A stretch of 64,000 nt of DNA from Streptomyces solicavernae (GTDB taxonomy: Bacteria; Actinomycetota; Actinomycetes; Streptomycetales; Streptomycetaceae): NCBI RefSeq assembly GCF_029968095.1, contig NZ_JASCIR010000001.1, positions 124,001 through 188,000 on the forward strand, given 5' to 3'. Position numbers and translations under genes: made by a program. Positions 24,053-32,150 of this stretch are shown in pieces. The notes beneath the pieces are model-generated. The model worked only from the letters and a program-made list of their open reading frames with translations, did no database searches and had not been told where the DNA came from. The number at the start of each line of letters is the position of its first letter. The first letter of the stretch is position 1.

Positions 24053-25863
24053 CGGGCGTTCCAGGGGGTGGGGGCCGGGCCGGGGGCGGGGGAGCCGGAG
24101 TCGAGCGCGCCGGACAGGACGTCCGGGGCGAGCGGGGAGGGGAGGCGGACGTAGCCGGCCTCGCGGTCGGCCTTGCGCTCCCAGCGGGTGAGCAGGTTGG
24201 CCTTGGCGGGCAGCGGCACCCCCGCGAGGAGGGCGGCGAGCCGGGGCGGGCAGCCGTGGTCGTCGGCGTGGTCCTGGATCGTGGCGCGGACCGCGGCCCA
24301 CAGGGCGGGCTCGGTCTGCGGGTGCAGGTCGGCCAGGGCGGCGAGCAGCTCGGCGACGTGGTTGACGAGCAGGCAGTAGACGACCCGGTCCCAGCCGCGC
24401 TCCGCGTCGTACGTCATGGGGCGCGCTACGGCGGGGGGCAGGGCGGCGAGCGTGTCGGGGTGGCGCTCGGGAACGAGCTTGGTGCCCTCCAGGTCGCGGA
24501 ACAGGATCTGGGCGGGCATGCCGTCGCCGTCGACGCAGACCATGACGTTCTGCAGATGCGGTTCGAGGACCAGGCCGTGATCGAAGTAGGCGGCCAGGAC
24601 GGGCGGCAGGAGCAGCCCGAGGTACGCCCGCCACCAGTCGAGGGCGGCTTCGGGGCCGGCGCCGTCGAGGAGGCGGGAGATGTGGCCGGGGCCCGTCGGG
24701 TACTCGTCGGCCACGGCGGCGGCGAGCAGCGCGGTGGTGCCGGGGAGCTGCCGCTCGGCGAGCCCTTCACGGACGATCACGCCGAAGCCTTCGAGCAGGG
24801 CCAGGTCGGTGCGGCCGTCGGGCCCGGGAACGGCCAAGCTGCGGTAGGCGGGCTCGCGCAGCATCGCGCTGCCGGGGAAGCGCTCGGCCAGATCGGCCAG
24901 GGCGGGCTTGAGCAGGCGGGTCAGGGCGACGGCGCCGGACAGCTCGTAACTGGCGTTCTTGCGCAGGCAGTTGGTGATCCGCACGTTCAGGCTGAACTTC
25001 AGGAACGTGTCGCCGTCGTACAGGGTGCGGACGGAGGCGGTGGCGGCGAACGGGGCGTCGCCCTCGCCCAGGTCGATGATGTCGCCGCAGTCCAGCGCCT
25101 CGCGCAGCACGGGATCCTCGTGCAGCAGCTCGTACTGCCAGGGGTGTGCGGGCAGCAGGCGGTAGCCGTCGGGGATGTCGGCGCGGAGCCGGTCGAGCGG
25201 AGCGGCCGCGCCGGGCTCGGCGCTCTCCTCGGCGATCAGCTCTTCGCGTACGGCGAGATGGCGCAGCGGGAAGACGGCCGCGGCCTCGGGGGCGTAGGCG
25301 GACCAGGAGGCGGCGTCGCCCGTACGGGCCTTGGGGGTGGGGTGGAAGCGGTGGCCGAGGAGGAGGGACTGCTCGGAGGCGAGGTACGAGAGCGCGGCGG
25401 ACGTCCGGTGGTCACCGGCCGCGAGGGCGGCAGAGACGCCCTGGTGGCTGGATTCGATCTGCTCCAGGAACTCCTCGTTGCCGACGCCGGTGCGCAGGGT
25501 GAGTTCGGCGTGCACGTACTCGGCGAGCAGGCGCCGGCCGACCTCGGTCCAGGCGCCGTCGCGCTGCTCCGTCACCGGGCCGGTGAACCGGTGGGCGCCG
25601 AACAGGGAGGTGCGGCGCAGCGCGACGCTCAGGAGCACGCCCCGGCGGGGCAGCCGCAGCAGCAGGTGGCCGTCGACGACGGCGGTCTGGTGCTCGGGGC
25701 CCGACACCTCGCGGAGCAGGCAGTTGAGGAGGGTGTGGGCCACGGCCTCGTCGGCGGTGGGCAGGGCACGCGGGGAGGTCGTCGGCGTGGACGCAGGCAG
25801 GGCACGCGAGGAGGTCGTCGGCGTGGACGCAGGCAAGGGGGCGGTGCCGGTCGGCAGGTTCAT
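24049..25863 (-). CDS. IucA/IucC-family NIS siderophore synthetase (PvsD position)
   Basis: A 604-residue NRPS-independent siderophore synthetase, an acyl-adenylating enzyme that joins a carboxylate such as citrate to an amine or alcohol. The core is visible as LLPAHPWQYE, LKFSLNVRITNCLRKN, LEPHLQNVMV and FRDLEGTKLV, and the C-terminal part has the FhuF-like region. The first 35 residues are a low-complexity Thr/Pro/Ala/Ser segment containing a tandem 12-residue duplication (RALPASTPTTSP). Start at 25863 is directly coupled to the exporter stop (TGATG), and the end overlaps the decarboxylase by 4 bp. Type A, B or C specificity cannot be assigned safely by eye. Confidence 0.9.
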   Translation of the reverse strand: MNLPTGTAPLPASTPTTSSRALPASTPTTSPRALPTADEAVAHTLLNCLLREVSGPEHQTAVVDGHLLLRLPRRGVLLSVALRRTSLFGAHRFTGPVTEQRDGAWTEVGRRLLAEYVHAELTLRTGVGNEEFLEQIESSHQGVSAALAAGDHRTSAALSYLASEQSLLLGHRFHPTPKARTGDAASWSAYAPEAAAVFPLRHLAVREELIAEESAEPGAAAPLDRLRADIPDGYRLLPAHPWQYELLHEDPVLREALDCGDIIDLGEGDAPFAATASVRTLYDGDTFLKFSLNVRITNCLRKNASYELSGAVALTRLLKPALADLAERFPGSAMLREPAYRSLAVPGPDGRTDLALLEGFGVIVREGLAERQLPGTTALLAAAVADEYPTGPGHISRLLDGAGPEAALDWWRAYLGLLLPPVLAAYFDHGLVLEPHLQNVMVCVDGDGMPAQILFRDLEGTKLVPERHPDTLAALPPAVARPMTYDAERGWDRVVYCLLVNHVAELLAALADLHPQTEPALWAAVRATIQDHADDHGCPPRLAALLAGVPLPAKANLLTRWERKADREAGYVRLPSPLAPDVLSGALDSGSPAPGPAPTPWNAR

Positions 25864-27083
25864 CAACGTCTCCAGCGGGGGCGGGGAGTGCGGCGGATCA
25901 GAGCGGGGAGGGCGACCAGGAACGCGGCGAGCAGGGCACCGGCGGTTCCGGTCAGCAGGGGTGCGGCGGGGCCGGACCAGCTGTTGCCGGCGGCGGCGGC
26001 CAGGCCGGCGGCGACCGCGCCGGCCTTGGAGAAGAACTCCAGCGAGCCGAACATGCCGCCGGGCGCACGGCCCTTGGCACAGGCTGCGGAGAGCAGGGAC
26101 AGGCAGACGAGGCCGAGGGTGAGTCCGGCGCCGAGCAGCAGCCGGGCCCCCACGAACGCGGGCAGCGAGGCCGCGACGCCGTGGGCGGCGAGGCCGAGCG
26201 CGATGCAGCCGAAGGCGAGGCCGATCCCGAGCCGGGGGCGGTTGTGGAAGGCGGAGTGCACCCAGAGCGCGGACACCAGGTAGCACAGGTGCGGCAGCGC
26301 GAACAGCACGCCGGACAGCAGCGGAGTGGTGCCCGGTATCCGCTCCTCCACCAGCGGGATCAGGTAGGGGAAGGAGATGACGGTGGAGAACACGAAGGCG
26401 AACTCAAGGGCGTAGCGGGTGCGCAGGGACGTGGTCGGGGACGTTCCGGTGGCGCTGTCCGCCCGCTGGCTCTTGCGGGGAGTCGTCGTCTTAGGGGTGG
26501 CGGGTTCCGGCAGCACGGCCAGCATCAGGGCCGCCCCGAGGGGCAGCACGGCGAGCAGGGCGTACTGGCGGTGGGGTGAGATCCAGGGGGTCAGCGCCCC
26601 GACGACGATGGGGGCGAGCACGAGGGCGGCCCGTGCGCTCCCCTGCATCAGGGTGAGGGCTCTGGACAGGGCGGGCCCTTCGAGCGCGGCGCCCAGGTAG
26701 GCGTTGGACGCCGCGAACGTGCCGCCGAGGATGCCCTGGAGGACCAGGGCGGCGGTGAACGTGGCGAGCGAATCGGCCCACCCGGCGAGCACGAAGGCGA
26801 GCGCGAGGCCCAACTGGGCGCGCAGCAGCAGGCGTTTGCGGCCGTACCGGTCGGCGAGCCGCCCCCACAGGGGAGCGCCGAGACCGCCGAACACGGTGGG
26901 AACGACGTACAGCAGACCTGCCCACTGGCCGGACGCGTCACCGAGACCGGGAAGGATCTCGGTGAGATACGGCGGCAGGCCGAGGGCGGCGAACGACGCG
27001 ACGAAGTAGCAGCCGGCGACGGCGTGCACCTGGCGGCGGCCGAGCGCGGGGGTGTCCGGTGCGGCCGTCTCGGTAGCGGTCAT
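25863..27083 (-). CDS. MFS siderophore exporter (PvsC/SbnD-like)
   Basis: A 406-residue major facilitator protein with 12 predicted membrane helices. The conserved loop between helices 2 and 3 is seen as GRLADRYGRKRLL. Its position between the two synthetase genes is the same as that of pvsC in vibrioferrin clusters, and it should export the finished apo-siderophore. The ATG at 27083 overlaps the upstream synthetase stop by 4 bp, and its TGA overlaps the next start by one base, so stoichiometric translation coupling runs through the operon. Confidence 0.9.
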   Translation of the reverse strand: MTATETAAPDTPALGRRQVHAVAGCYFVASFAALGLPPYLTEILPGLGDASGQWAGLLYVVPTVFGGLGAPLWGRLADRYGRKRLLLRAQLGLALAFVLAGWADSLATFTAALVLQGILGGTFAASNAYLGAALEGPALSRALTLMQGSARAALVLAPIVVGALTPWISPHRQYALLAVLPLGAALMLAVLPEPATPKTTTPRKSQRADSATGTSPTTSLRTRYALEFAFVFSTVISFPYLIPLVEERIPGTTPLLSGVLFALPHLCYLVSALWVHSAFHNRPRLGIGLAFGCIALGLAAHGVAASLPAFVGARLLLGAGLTLGLVCLSLLSAACAKGRAPGGMFGSLEFFSKAGAVAAGLAAAAGNSWSGPAAPLLTGTAGALLAAFLVALPALIRRTPRPRWRR

Positions 27084-28873
27084 CGTGAACCGCCCGCTCG
27101 CCGTTGCAGGTAGTTGGGGCCTTGGGTGTAGTGCTTGTTGATGTCGGCCGCGCCCGAGCGTTCCTTGCTGAGCAGGGTGCCCGCGCTGACCATCGCCTTG
27201 ACCGGCAGCGACGGCGCGTCCAGGACCTGGGCGCGCAGCACGGCCCCCGGCTCACCCGGACCGCTGCCGAGCCGCGCCACGGCCTCGGCGAGACGGTCCC
27301 GTACGAGCCCGAGCAGCGTGTCGAGCGGGGCGTGGCCGTGCCGGGCGAGGCCGAAGGCGTACGCGCCGGCGCACAGGTGCACGGTGATCGTGGTGAACAG
27401 GTCGGTGAGCGCGCGGTCGCCGTCCGCCAGGATCCGCGGGTCGGTGAAGTCCGACGGCGCGGGGGCGTCGGCGCCGAGCGTCGCGGACAGCCGGGCGTGG
27501 TGGATGCGCGGCCCGTCGTTGTCCTTGAGGAGCAGCCGCAGCCTGGTGTCGCCCGCGGTGCCCCGGTCGAGGACGAGCGAGATGTTCTGCTGGTGGGACT
27601 CCAGGGCGATGCCGTAGCCGAAGAGGGTGGTCTGCCAGTCGAAGAGGAGGGTGAGGCAGGCGTCGAGCAGGGCGAGCGGGTCGCCGCCGTAGAACCGGTC
27701 GGCGAGGTGGTCGACGACGAGCCGGCCGTCGGGCGCCCGGCTGAGCAGGGCGGCCATCGGGACGACGGCGGACGCGTCGAGTCCGGCCGGGTAGCGGCGG
27801 CAGAGGGCGGCCAGGAGCTCGTGGCCGGCGTGCAGGTAGGTGCTCTCGTCGGCGTGCAGGATCCGGCCCCGGAAGCGTTCCTCGCGGGCGGTGACGGTCT
27901 CGATCAGCCGCTGGCCGGTGGCGCCGTTCACGAGGGTGCGGGGCTTGATGGTGCGGCGGTTGCGCAGCCCGAGGGAGGCCGTCGCGAGCGGCACCTTGAT
28001 GTGCAGTCCGGGGTCGTCGCAGACGGCGACCGTACGCATCGACAGGGTCGGGACGACGTCGAGGTACGGCCGGTCGGCGAGCACCGCCCGGTCTTCGAGG
28101 CCGCTCTCCCGCAGGGCTTCGCGCAGCGGTGCGCCGAGGGACAGCGGGTGCACCGGAAGCGCGATGTGGCTGCGGTCGAGCCCGGGCAGGCCGAGCCGGG
28201 CCGGAGTGGGCCAGCAGGCGGGCAGCGCGGCGGGGCCGCCCGGCAGGGTGAGGTCCTGCTGCGGTACGGCGAGCCAGCGCAGCTCGAAGGCCGGGTGGAA
28301 CTCGGGCGCGTAGGCGCGCAGCTGGGCTTCGTCGAGGCCCGAGCGGCCACGCGCCGTCGGGTAGACCGGGTGGTCGAGCCGGGCGGCGAGGGTGTCGTGG
28401 GCGAGCCCGGCGGCCGGGCCGGTCCAGTCGGCGACGGCGGGGCCGTGGCGCTCGGACAGGGCGGCGGCGGTCTCGTCGTCCGTGCGGGTGTGCAGCCGCA
28501 TGGTGGCGAGGGTCTGGCGGCACTCCTCCTGGAAGTCATCGAAGCCGCCCCGGTCGGCGGGCTCGGCGAACTCCCGCAGGGCGCCCACGACTTCCTCGAT
28601 GCTGGTCAGGGTGGCGCCGTCGGACTCCCGGAGCAGCAGCGGCTGCCGGGCGGCGTCGGCGCACTGGAACCCGTCGTCGACGACCGGGAGCAGTACGGCG
28701 TCCCCGCCCCCGTCGGCCAGCCGCAGCCACCGGCCGTCGGGGCGCTGCACGGGGACACTGCGGGTGCGCAGTCCGGCGACGTCCTCGCGCAGCAGGGCGC
28801 CGAGCACCCGCAGCAGGAGTGCCGACTCGTCGGCGTCGACTTCGGCCGCGGCCGGGGCGGCAGTCGTGGTCAC
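27080..28873 (-). CDS. IucA/IucC-family NIS siderophore synthetase (PvsB position)
   Basis: A 597-residue second synthetase, divergent from its neighbour. The core is recognisable as LHIKVPLATASLGLRNRR, GYGIALESHQQNISLVL, LLKDNDGPRI and the C-terminal FhuF-like region ending LLSKERSGAADINKHY. The usual HPWQ motif is replaced by HPLSLG (LPVHPLSLG), so ATP or substrate handling may differ from its paralogue. The GTG start at 28873 overlaps the ATP-grasp stop by 4 bp. The two unlike synthetases suggest that the two ends of a citrate core are condensed with different partners, as in vibrioferrin. Confidence 0.88.
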   Translation of the reverse strand: MTTTAAPAAAEVDADESALLLRVLGALLREDVAGLRTRSVPVQRPDGRWLRLADGGGDAVLLPVVDDGFQCADAARQPLLLRESDGATLTSIEEVVGALREFAEPADRGGFDDFQEECRQTLATMRLHTRTDDETAAALSERHGPAVADWTGPAAGLAHDTLAARLDHPVYPTARGRSGLDEAQLRAYAPEFHPAFELRWLAVPQQDLTLPGGPAALPACWPTPARLGLPGLDRSHIALPVHPLSLGAPLREALRESGLEDRAVLADRPYLDVVPTLSMRTVAVCDDPGLHIKVPLATASLGLRNRRTIKPRTLVNGATGQRLIETVTAREERFRGRILHADESTYLHAGHELLAALCRRYPAGLDASAVVPMAALLSRAPDGRLVVDHLADRFYGGDPLALLDACLTLLFDWQTTLFGYGIALESHQQNISLVLDRGTAGDTRLRLLLKDNDGPRIHHARLSATLGADAPAPSDFTDPRILADGDRALTDLFTTITVHLCAGAYAFGLARHGHAPLDTLLGLVRDRLAEAVARLGSGPGEPGAVLRAQVLDAPSLPVKAMVSAGTLLSKERSGAADINKHYTQGPNYLQRRAGGSR

Positions 28874-30060
28874 GGCGTGAACTCCCAGTGCTGCGCGGCG
28901 AGATGGGACGTCACGACGCGGTCCACGGTGTCCTGGTCGGTGCCGGTGGCCCGGAGCACGCCGATGTAGTCGCGGTTGGTGTGGTGCAGCTCGTGCCGCT
29001 CGCCGACCGCGCGCAGCGGACGGTACGTCATGTGCACGCCGTCCACGGTCAGTTCGGTGGCCTCGGGGGCGGCGGTGAGGGTTCCGGCGCGGTCCGCGCA
29101 CAGGTGGTCGATGCGGGCCCTGCCGTCGCGGCGGGCGCCGAGACCGGCGGGGAGCGGTTCGCCCAGGTGGGTCCGGAGGATGTGCTCGAACAGGGGGATG
29201 CCGAGGATCTCCTGGAGCATCAGGTCGCACTGGTCGCCGATGACCCGGTAGTTGACCTCGATGATCCGGGCGCGGCCCTCGTGGACCACGAACTCGGTGT
29301 GGCAGGCGCCGAATCCGACGCCGAGCGCGTCGAGCTGGGCGAGCACCTGGGCGACGACCGGCTCGGGGTGCCGGGGAACGTAGGTGTGCCGCTTCTCGAT
29401 GAAGTGCGGCGGCGGGGACAGCTCGGTGTGGAAGCCGCCGAGGACATGGCGCACGGTGCCGTCGCCCAGGGTCTCCAGGGTGTACAGCTCGCCGGCGAGG
29501 TACTCCTCGACGACAAGGGCGGCCTCCGGACGGCGGGCCCGAATCTCCTTGCAGTGCCGCACGAGTTCGTCGGCCGTGTCCACGAGCACCACGTCCTCGC
29601 TGGCCACGCCCTCGCGGGGCTTGACGACGCACGGGTACGGCACCGGGCGCGCGAGCAGTTCGGCGGGGTCCTGCTGCGGGGCGAGTTCGGCGGACCACAC
29701 GGTGTCCAGGCCGGTGGCGGCGAGGTGCCTGCGCATCTCGGCCTTGTCCTTGGCGCGCAGCGCGGCGTGCCAGTCCTTCGCGGGCAGGCCGAAGTATTCG
29801 GCGGCCAGGGCGGTCTGGGTCTGGAGGTGGTCGCTGTTGGTGAAGACCGCGTCCGCCCGGTGGTGGTTCGCGATCCGGGTGATGACGGCCCGGTAGTCGC
29901 GTACGTCGCAGTCCAGGATCTCCAGATCCGGGTGGCGGCGCCGGTGCGGCTCGGGCTTGTCGGTGAGGAGGGTGACGTCGACGCCGAGGCGTCGCGCGGC
30001 GGGGAGGAAGCCCTCGGAGACCGAGTCGGTCGGGTTGAGGGCGAGGAGATACATCCGCAT
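28870..30060 (-). CDS. ATP-grasp ligase of siderophore biosynthesis (PvsA-like)
   Basis: A 396-residue ATP-grasp enzyme. The N-terminal domain is Rossmann-like; the ATP-binding motif is CVVKPREGVASEDVVLV, followed by VVEEYLAGELYTLETL and the metal-binding IIEVNYRVIGDQCD. Such ligases form an amide through an acyl phosphate. As the first gene of the operon in the order A-B-C-D-E it occupies the place of PvsA, which in vibrioferrin builds the alanine/2-oxoglutarate-derived arm. The ATG at 30060 has AAGGG about ten bases upstream; an in-frame ATG two codons later is also possible. No iron box is visible in the 120 bp upstream. Confidence 0.85.
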   Translation of the reverse strand: MRMYLLALNPTDSVSEGFLPAARRLGVDVTLLTDKPEPHRRRHPDLEILDCDVRDYRAVITRIANHHRADAVFTNSDHLQTQTALAAEYFGLPAKDWHAALRAKDKAEMRRHLAATGLDTVWSAELAPQQDPAELLARPVPYPCVVKPREGVASEDVVLVDTADELVRHCKEIRARRPEAALVVEEYLAGELYTLETLGDGTVRHVLGGFHTELSPPPHFIEKRHTYVPRHPEPVVAQVLAQLDALGVGFGACHTEFVVHEGRARIIEVNYRVIGDQCDLMLQEILGIPLFEHILRTHLGEPLPAGLGARRDGRARIDHLCADRAGTLTAAPEATELTVDGVHMTYRPLRAVGERHELHHTNRDYIGVLRATGTDQDTVDRVVTSHLAAQHWEFTP

Positions 30061-30124
30061 GGGCGGAAAACCCTTCGGGGCAAGGGAGGTGACGTGCGGT
30101 GGAGCCGGTCGGCGGGGCGGGCGC

Positions 30125-30172
30125 GAGCGGTGGCCCGCCCCACCGGAGCGTGGAGCGGTGGCCCGCCCCACC
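30125..30172. repeat. 20-bp direct repeat between ligase and binding-protein genes
   Basis: GAGCGGTGGCCCGCCCCACC occurs perfectly at 30125-30144 and 30153-30172, just downstream of the binding-protein stop (30181-30183) on the minus strand. It fills much of the gap before the biosynthetic operon and may hold its promoter or a partial terminator. Confidence 0.85.
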
Positions 30173-30180
30173 CAAGCGAG

Positions 30181-31179
30181 TTACGGCTTCGGGAGCTCGA
30201 CGCCGGCCGCCTTCGCGACGTCGGCGAGCATGTGCCGTGCGGCCTGGACGCCGATGCCGGACATCCAGGTCTCGTCCGGGACGGTGAAGACCTTGTCGTT
30301 CTTGACGGCCTCCAGGCCCTTCCAGACCGGGTTGGACGTGACGTCCTTCTGCTTGGTCTTCTCGGGCTCGTCGGCGAGGGTGACGAAGACGAGGTCGGCG
30401 TCGGCCTTGTCGATCTGCTCGGGGCTGACGTCCTTCATGGAGACCTCGGGGTCCTCGGACGACTGGGACTTCGGGCGCTCCAGGCCGATGTCCTCCAGGA
30501 CGACACCGCTGTACGCGGACTTCTGGTAGAGGCGGGTCGGCCCGGCGATGAAGCGGACGACCGACGCGGTGGGCATCTCGCCGTTGTACTTCTTCTCGAT
30601 GGCCTCGCCGAGCGCCGCCGCCTGCTTCTCGTAGCTCTTCAGCTCCGCGGCGGCTTCCTTCTCCATGCCGAGGGCCTTGGCGTGGACGGCCAGGTTCTCC
30701 TTCCACGGGCCGCCGGTGGTCTCGGTGAAGACGGTCGGGGCGATGGCGTTGAGCTTGTCGTAGACCTTCTCGTGACGGACCTTCGAGGAGAGGATCAGGT
30801 CCGGCTTCAGCGAGGCGATCTTGACGAGGTTCGGTTCGAGGGCGGGGCCGACGTCCTTGACGCCCTTGGTCTTGTTCCCGAGGTACTCGGGGAAGCCGCC
30901 GGCGGTCTTGAAGTGCGGGGAGACCGCGCCGACCGGCTTGATGCCGAGCAGGGTGACGTCGTCCAGCTCACCGGTGTCGAGTACGACGACCCGCTTGGGC
31001 TTGGCCGGGATCTCGGTGCTGCCCATGGCGTGCTTGATGGTGCGCGGGAAGGCGCCGGACTTGTCGGCGGCGGGCTTCTTCGCTTCGTCGGCCGGCTTGT
31101 CGCCGCCGCAGGCGGTGAGGGCGGCGGTGCCGACGGCGGCGGCCAGGAGAGCGGCGCTGAGGCGTCTGCAGGAAGGCAT
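30181..31179 (-). CDS. Iron-siderophore ABC transporter substrate-binding lipoprotein
   Basis: A 332-residue FepB/FecB-type (cluster A-II) binding protein. The signal peptide ends in the lipobox LTAC with Cys24. The mature protein has two lobes joined by a long helix; typical motifs are KRVVVLDTGELDDVTLLGIKPVG, IASLKPDLILSS and a C-terminal VFTVPDETWMSGIG. It should bind the ferric form of the siderophore made by the adjacent operon and deliver it to the permeases encoded upstream. The gene starts 95 bp after the ATPase stop and may have its own promoter; the ribosome binding site (AGAAAG) is weak. Confidence 0.92.
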   Translation of the reverse strand: MPSCRRLSAALLAAAVGTAALTACGGDKPADEAKKPAADKSGAFPRTIKHAMGSTEIPAKPKRVVVLDTGELDDVTLLGIKPVGAVSPHFKTAGGFPEYLGNKTKGVKDVGPALEPNLVKIASLKPDLILSSKVRHEKVYDKLNAIAPTVFTETTGGPWKENLAVHAKALGMEKEAAAELKSYEKQAAALGEAIEKKYNGEMPTASVVRFIAGPTRLYQKSAYSGVVLEDIGLERPKSQSSEDPEVSMKDVSPEQIDKADADLVFVTLADEPEKTKQKDVTSNPVWKGLEAVKNDKVFTVPDETWMSGIGVQAARHMLADVAKAAGVELPKP

Positions 31180-31255
31180 GAGGGTTCGCTTTCTGGGTGA
31201 GCGGATGGGGAGGGGTGGGGTGGAGTGGAGTGGGGAGGGGTGGGGTGAAGAGAGG

Positions 31256-31287
31256 GTCGGGTCAGGCGGTCGGGTCAGGCGGTCGGG
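31256..31287. repeat. 13-bp tandem repeat over the ATPase stop
   Basis: GTCGGGTCAGGCG occurs at 31256-31268 and 31269-31281 with a partial third copy. The TGA stop of the ATPase gene (31275-31277 on the minus strand) lies in the second unit, so another TGA follows 13 bp downstream. A purine-rich GGGGAGGGGTGGGG repeat extends upstream to about 31205. Confidence 0.85.
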
Positions 31288-32150
31288 GCTTGGGTGAGCC
31301 GCGTCGCGCTGCCCCGGGGGATGACCAGCGGGGTGCCGGTCTCCGGGTCGGGGATCACCCGGCAGTCGACGTCGAACACGGCCTTGACCAGTTCGGCGTC
31401 GAGAACCTCGGCCGGTGGTCCGGCCGCGGCGAGCCGCCCGTCCTTGAGGACCACGAGGTGGTCCGCGTAACGGGCGGCCTGGCCGAGGTCGTGCAGCACC
31501 ATCACCACGGTGCGGCCGGCCTCGGAGTGCAGTTCGGCGACCAGGTCGAGCACGTCGAGCTGGTGCCGCAGATCGAGGAACGTCGTGGGCTCGTCGAGCA
31601 GGAGGAGTTCGGTGTCCTGGGCGAGGGCCAGGGCGATCCACACGCGCTGGCGCTGACCGCCGGAGAGCCGGTCCACGGGCTGATCCCGCAGGGCCGCGGT
31701 ACCGGTGCGTTCAAGCGCCGCGTCGACGGCGGCCTGATCCGCCTTGGACCAGGGGCTGAGGAGCCGCTGGTGCGGGTAGCGGCCGAGTCGTACGAGCGCC
31801 TCGACCGTGACGGCCTCGGGCGTGACCGGCTGCTGCGGCAGCAGCCCGAGGCGCAGGGCGAGGGCGCGCGCGGACATGCGGTGGATGTCGGCGCCGTCGA
31901 GGGTGACGGTGCCGCCGGAGGGCACCAGGAGCCGGGTCAGTCCGCGCAGCAGGGTGGACTTTCCACAGGCGTTGGGGCCGACGATCGCGGTGACGGCACC
32001 GCCGGGGATCACCAGGTCGAGGCCGTCGACGACGGTCCGTTCGCCGTAGCGCAGGCCGAGGTTGTGGGCGGCGAGCTGGTTCGGCAGGGGCTGATGGGTC
32101 CTGATGCGGTCCATGTGCTGGGTCTGGCCCGTCTGTTCGGCGGCGGTCAT
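31275..32150 (-). CDS. Iron-siderophore ABC transporter ATP-binding protein
   Basis: A 291-residue FepC/FecE-type ATPase. Walker A is GPNACGKST (58-66), the signature LSGGQRQR begins at 162, Walker B ELLLLDEP covers 181-188, and the H-loop is in MVLHDLGQ. It powers import of the ferric siderophore through the two permeases encoded immediately upstream. The ATG at 32150 overlaps the permease stop by 4 bp. An internal ATG at residue 13 (MDRIRTH) is a possible later start. The stop codon lies in a 13-bp repeat. Confidence 0.94.
   Translation of the reverse strand: MTAAEQTGQTQHMDRIRTHQPLPNQLAAHNLGLRYGERTVVDGLDLVIPGGAVTAIVGPNACGKSTLLRGLTRLLVPSGGTVTLDGADIHRMSARALALRLGLLPQQPVTPEAVTVEALVRLGRYPHQRLLSPWSKADQAAVDAALERTGTAALRDQPVDRLSGGQRQRVWIALALAQDTELLLLDEPTTFLDLRHQLDVLDLVAELHSEAGRTVVMVLHDLGQAARYADHLVVLKDGRLAAAGPPAEVLDAELVKAVFDVDCRVIPDPETGTPLVIPRGSATRLTQAPTA

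Noticed and set aside
24256..26283. 675-residue plus-strand frame in the siderophore locus
   Set aside because: Composition is that of an antisense frame (VGVGD/QGG patterns), and it crosses two well-supported minus-strand genes.
27104..28969. 621-residue plus-strand frame opposite the second synthetase
   Set aside because: Same reason: the minus strand encodes a recognisable IucA/IucC protein with coupled ends.
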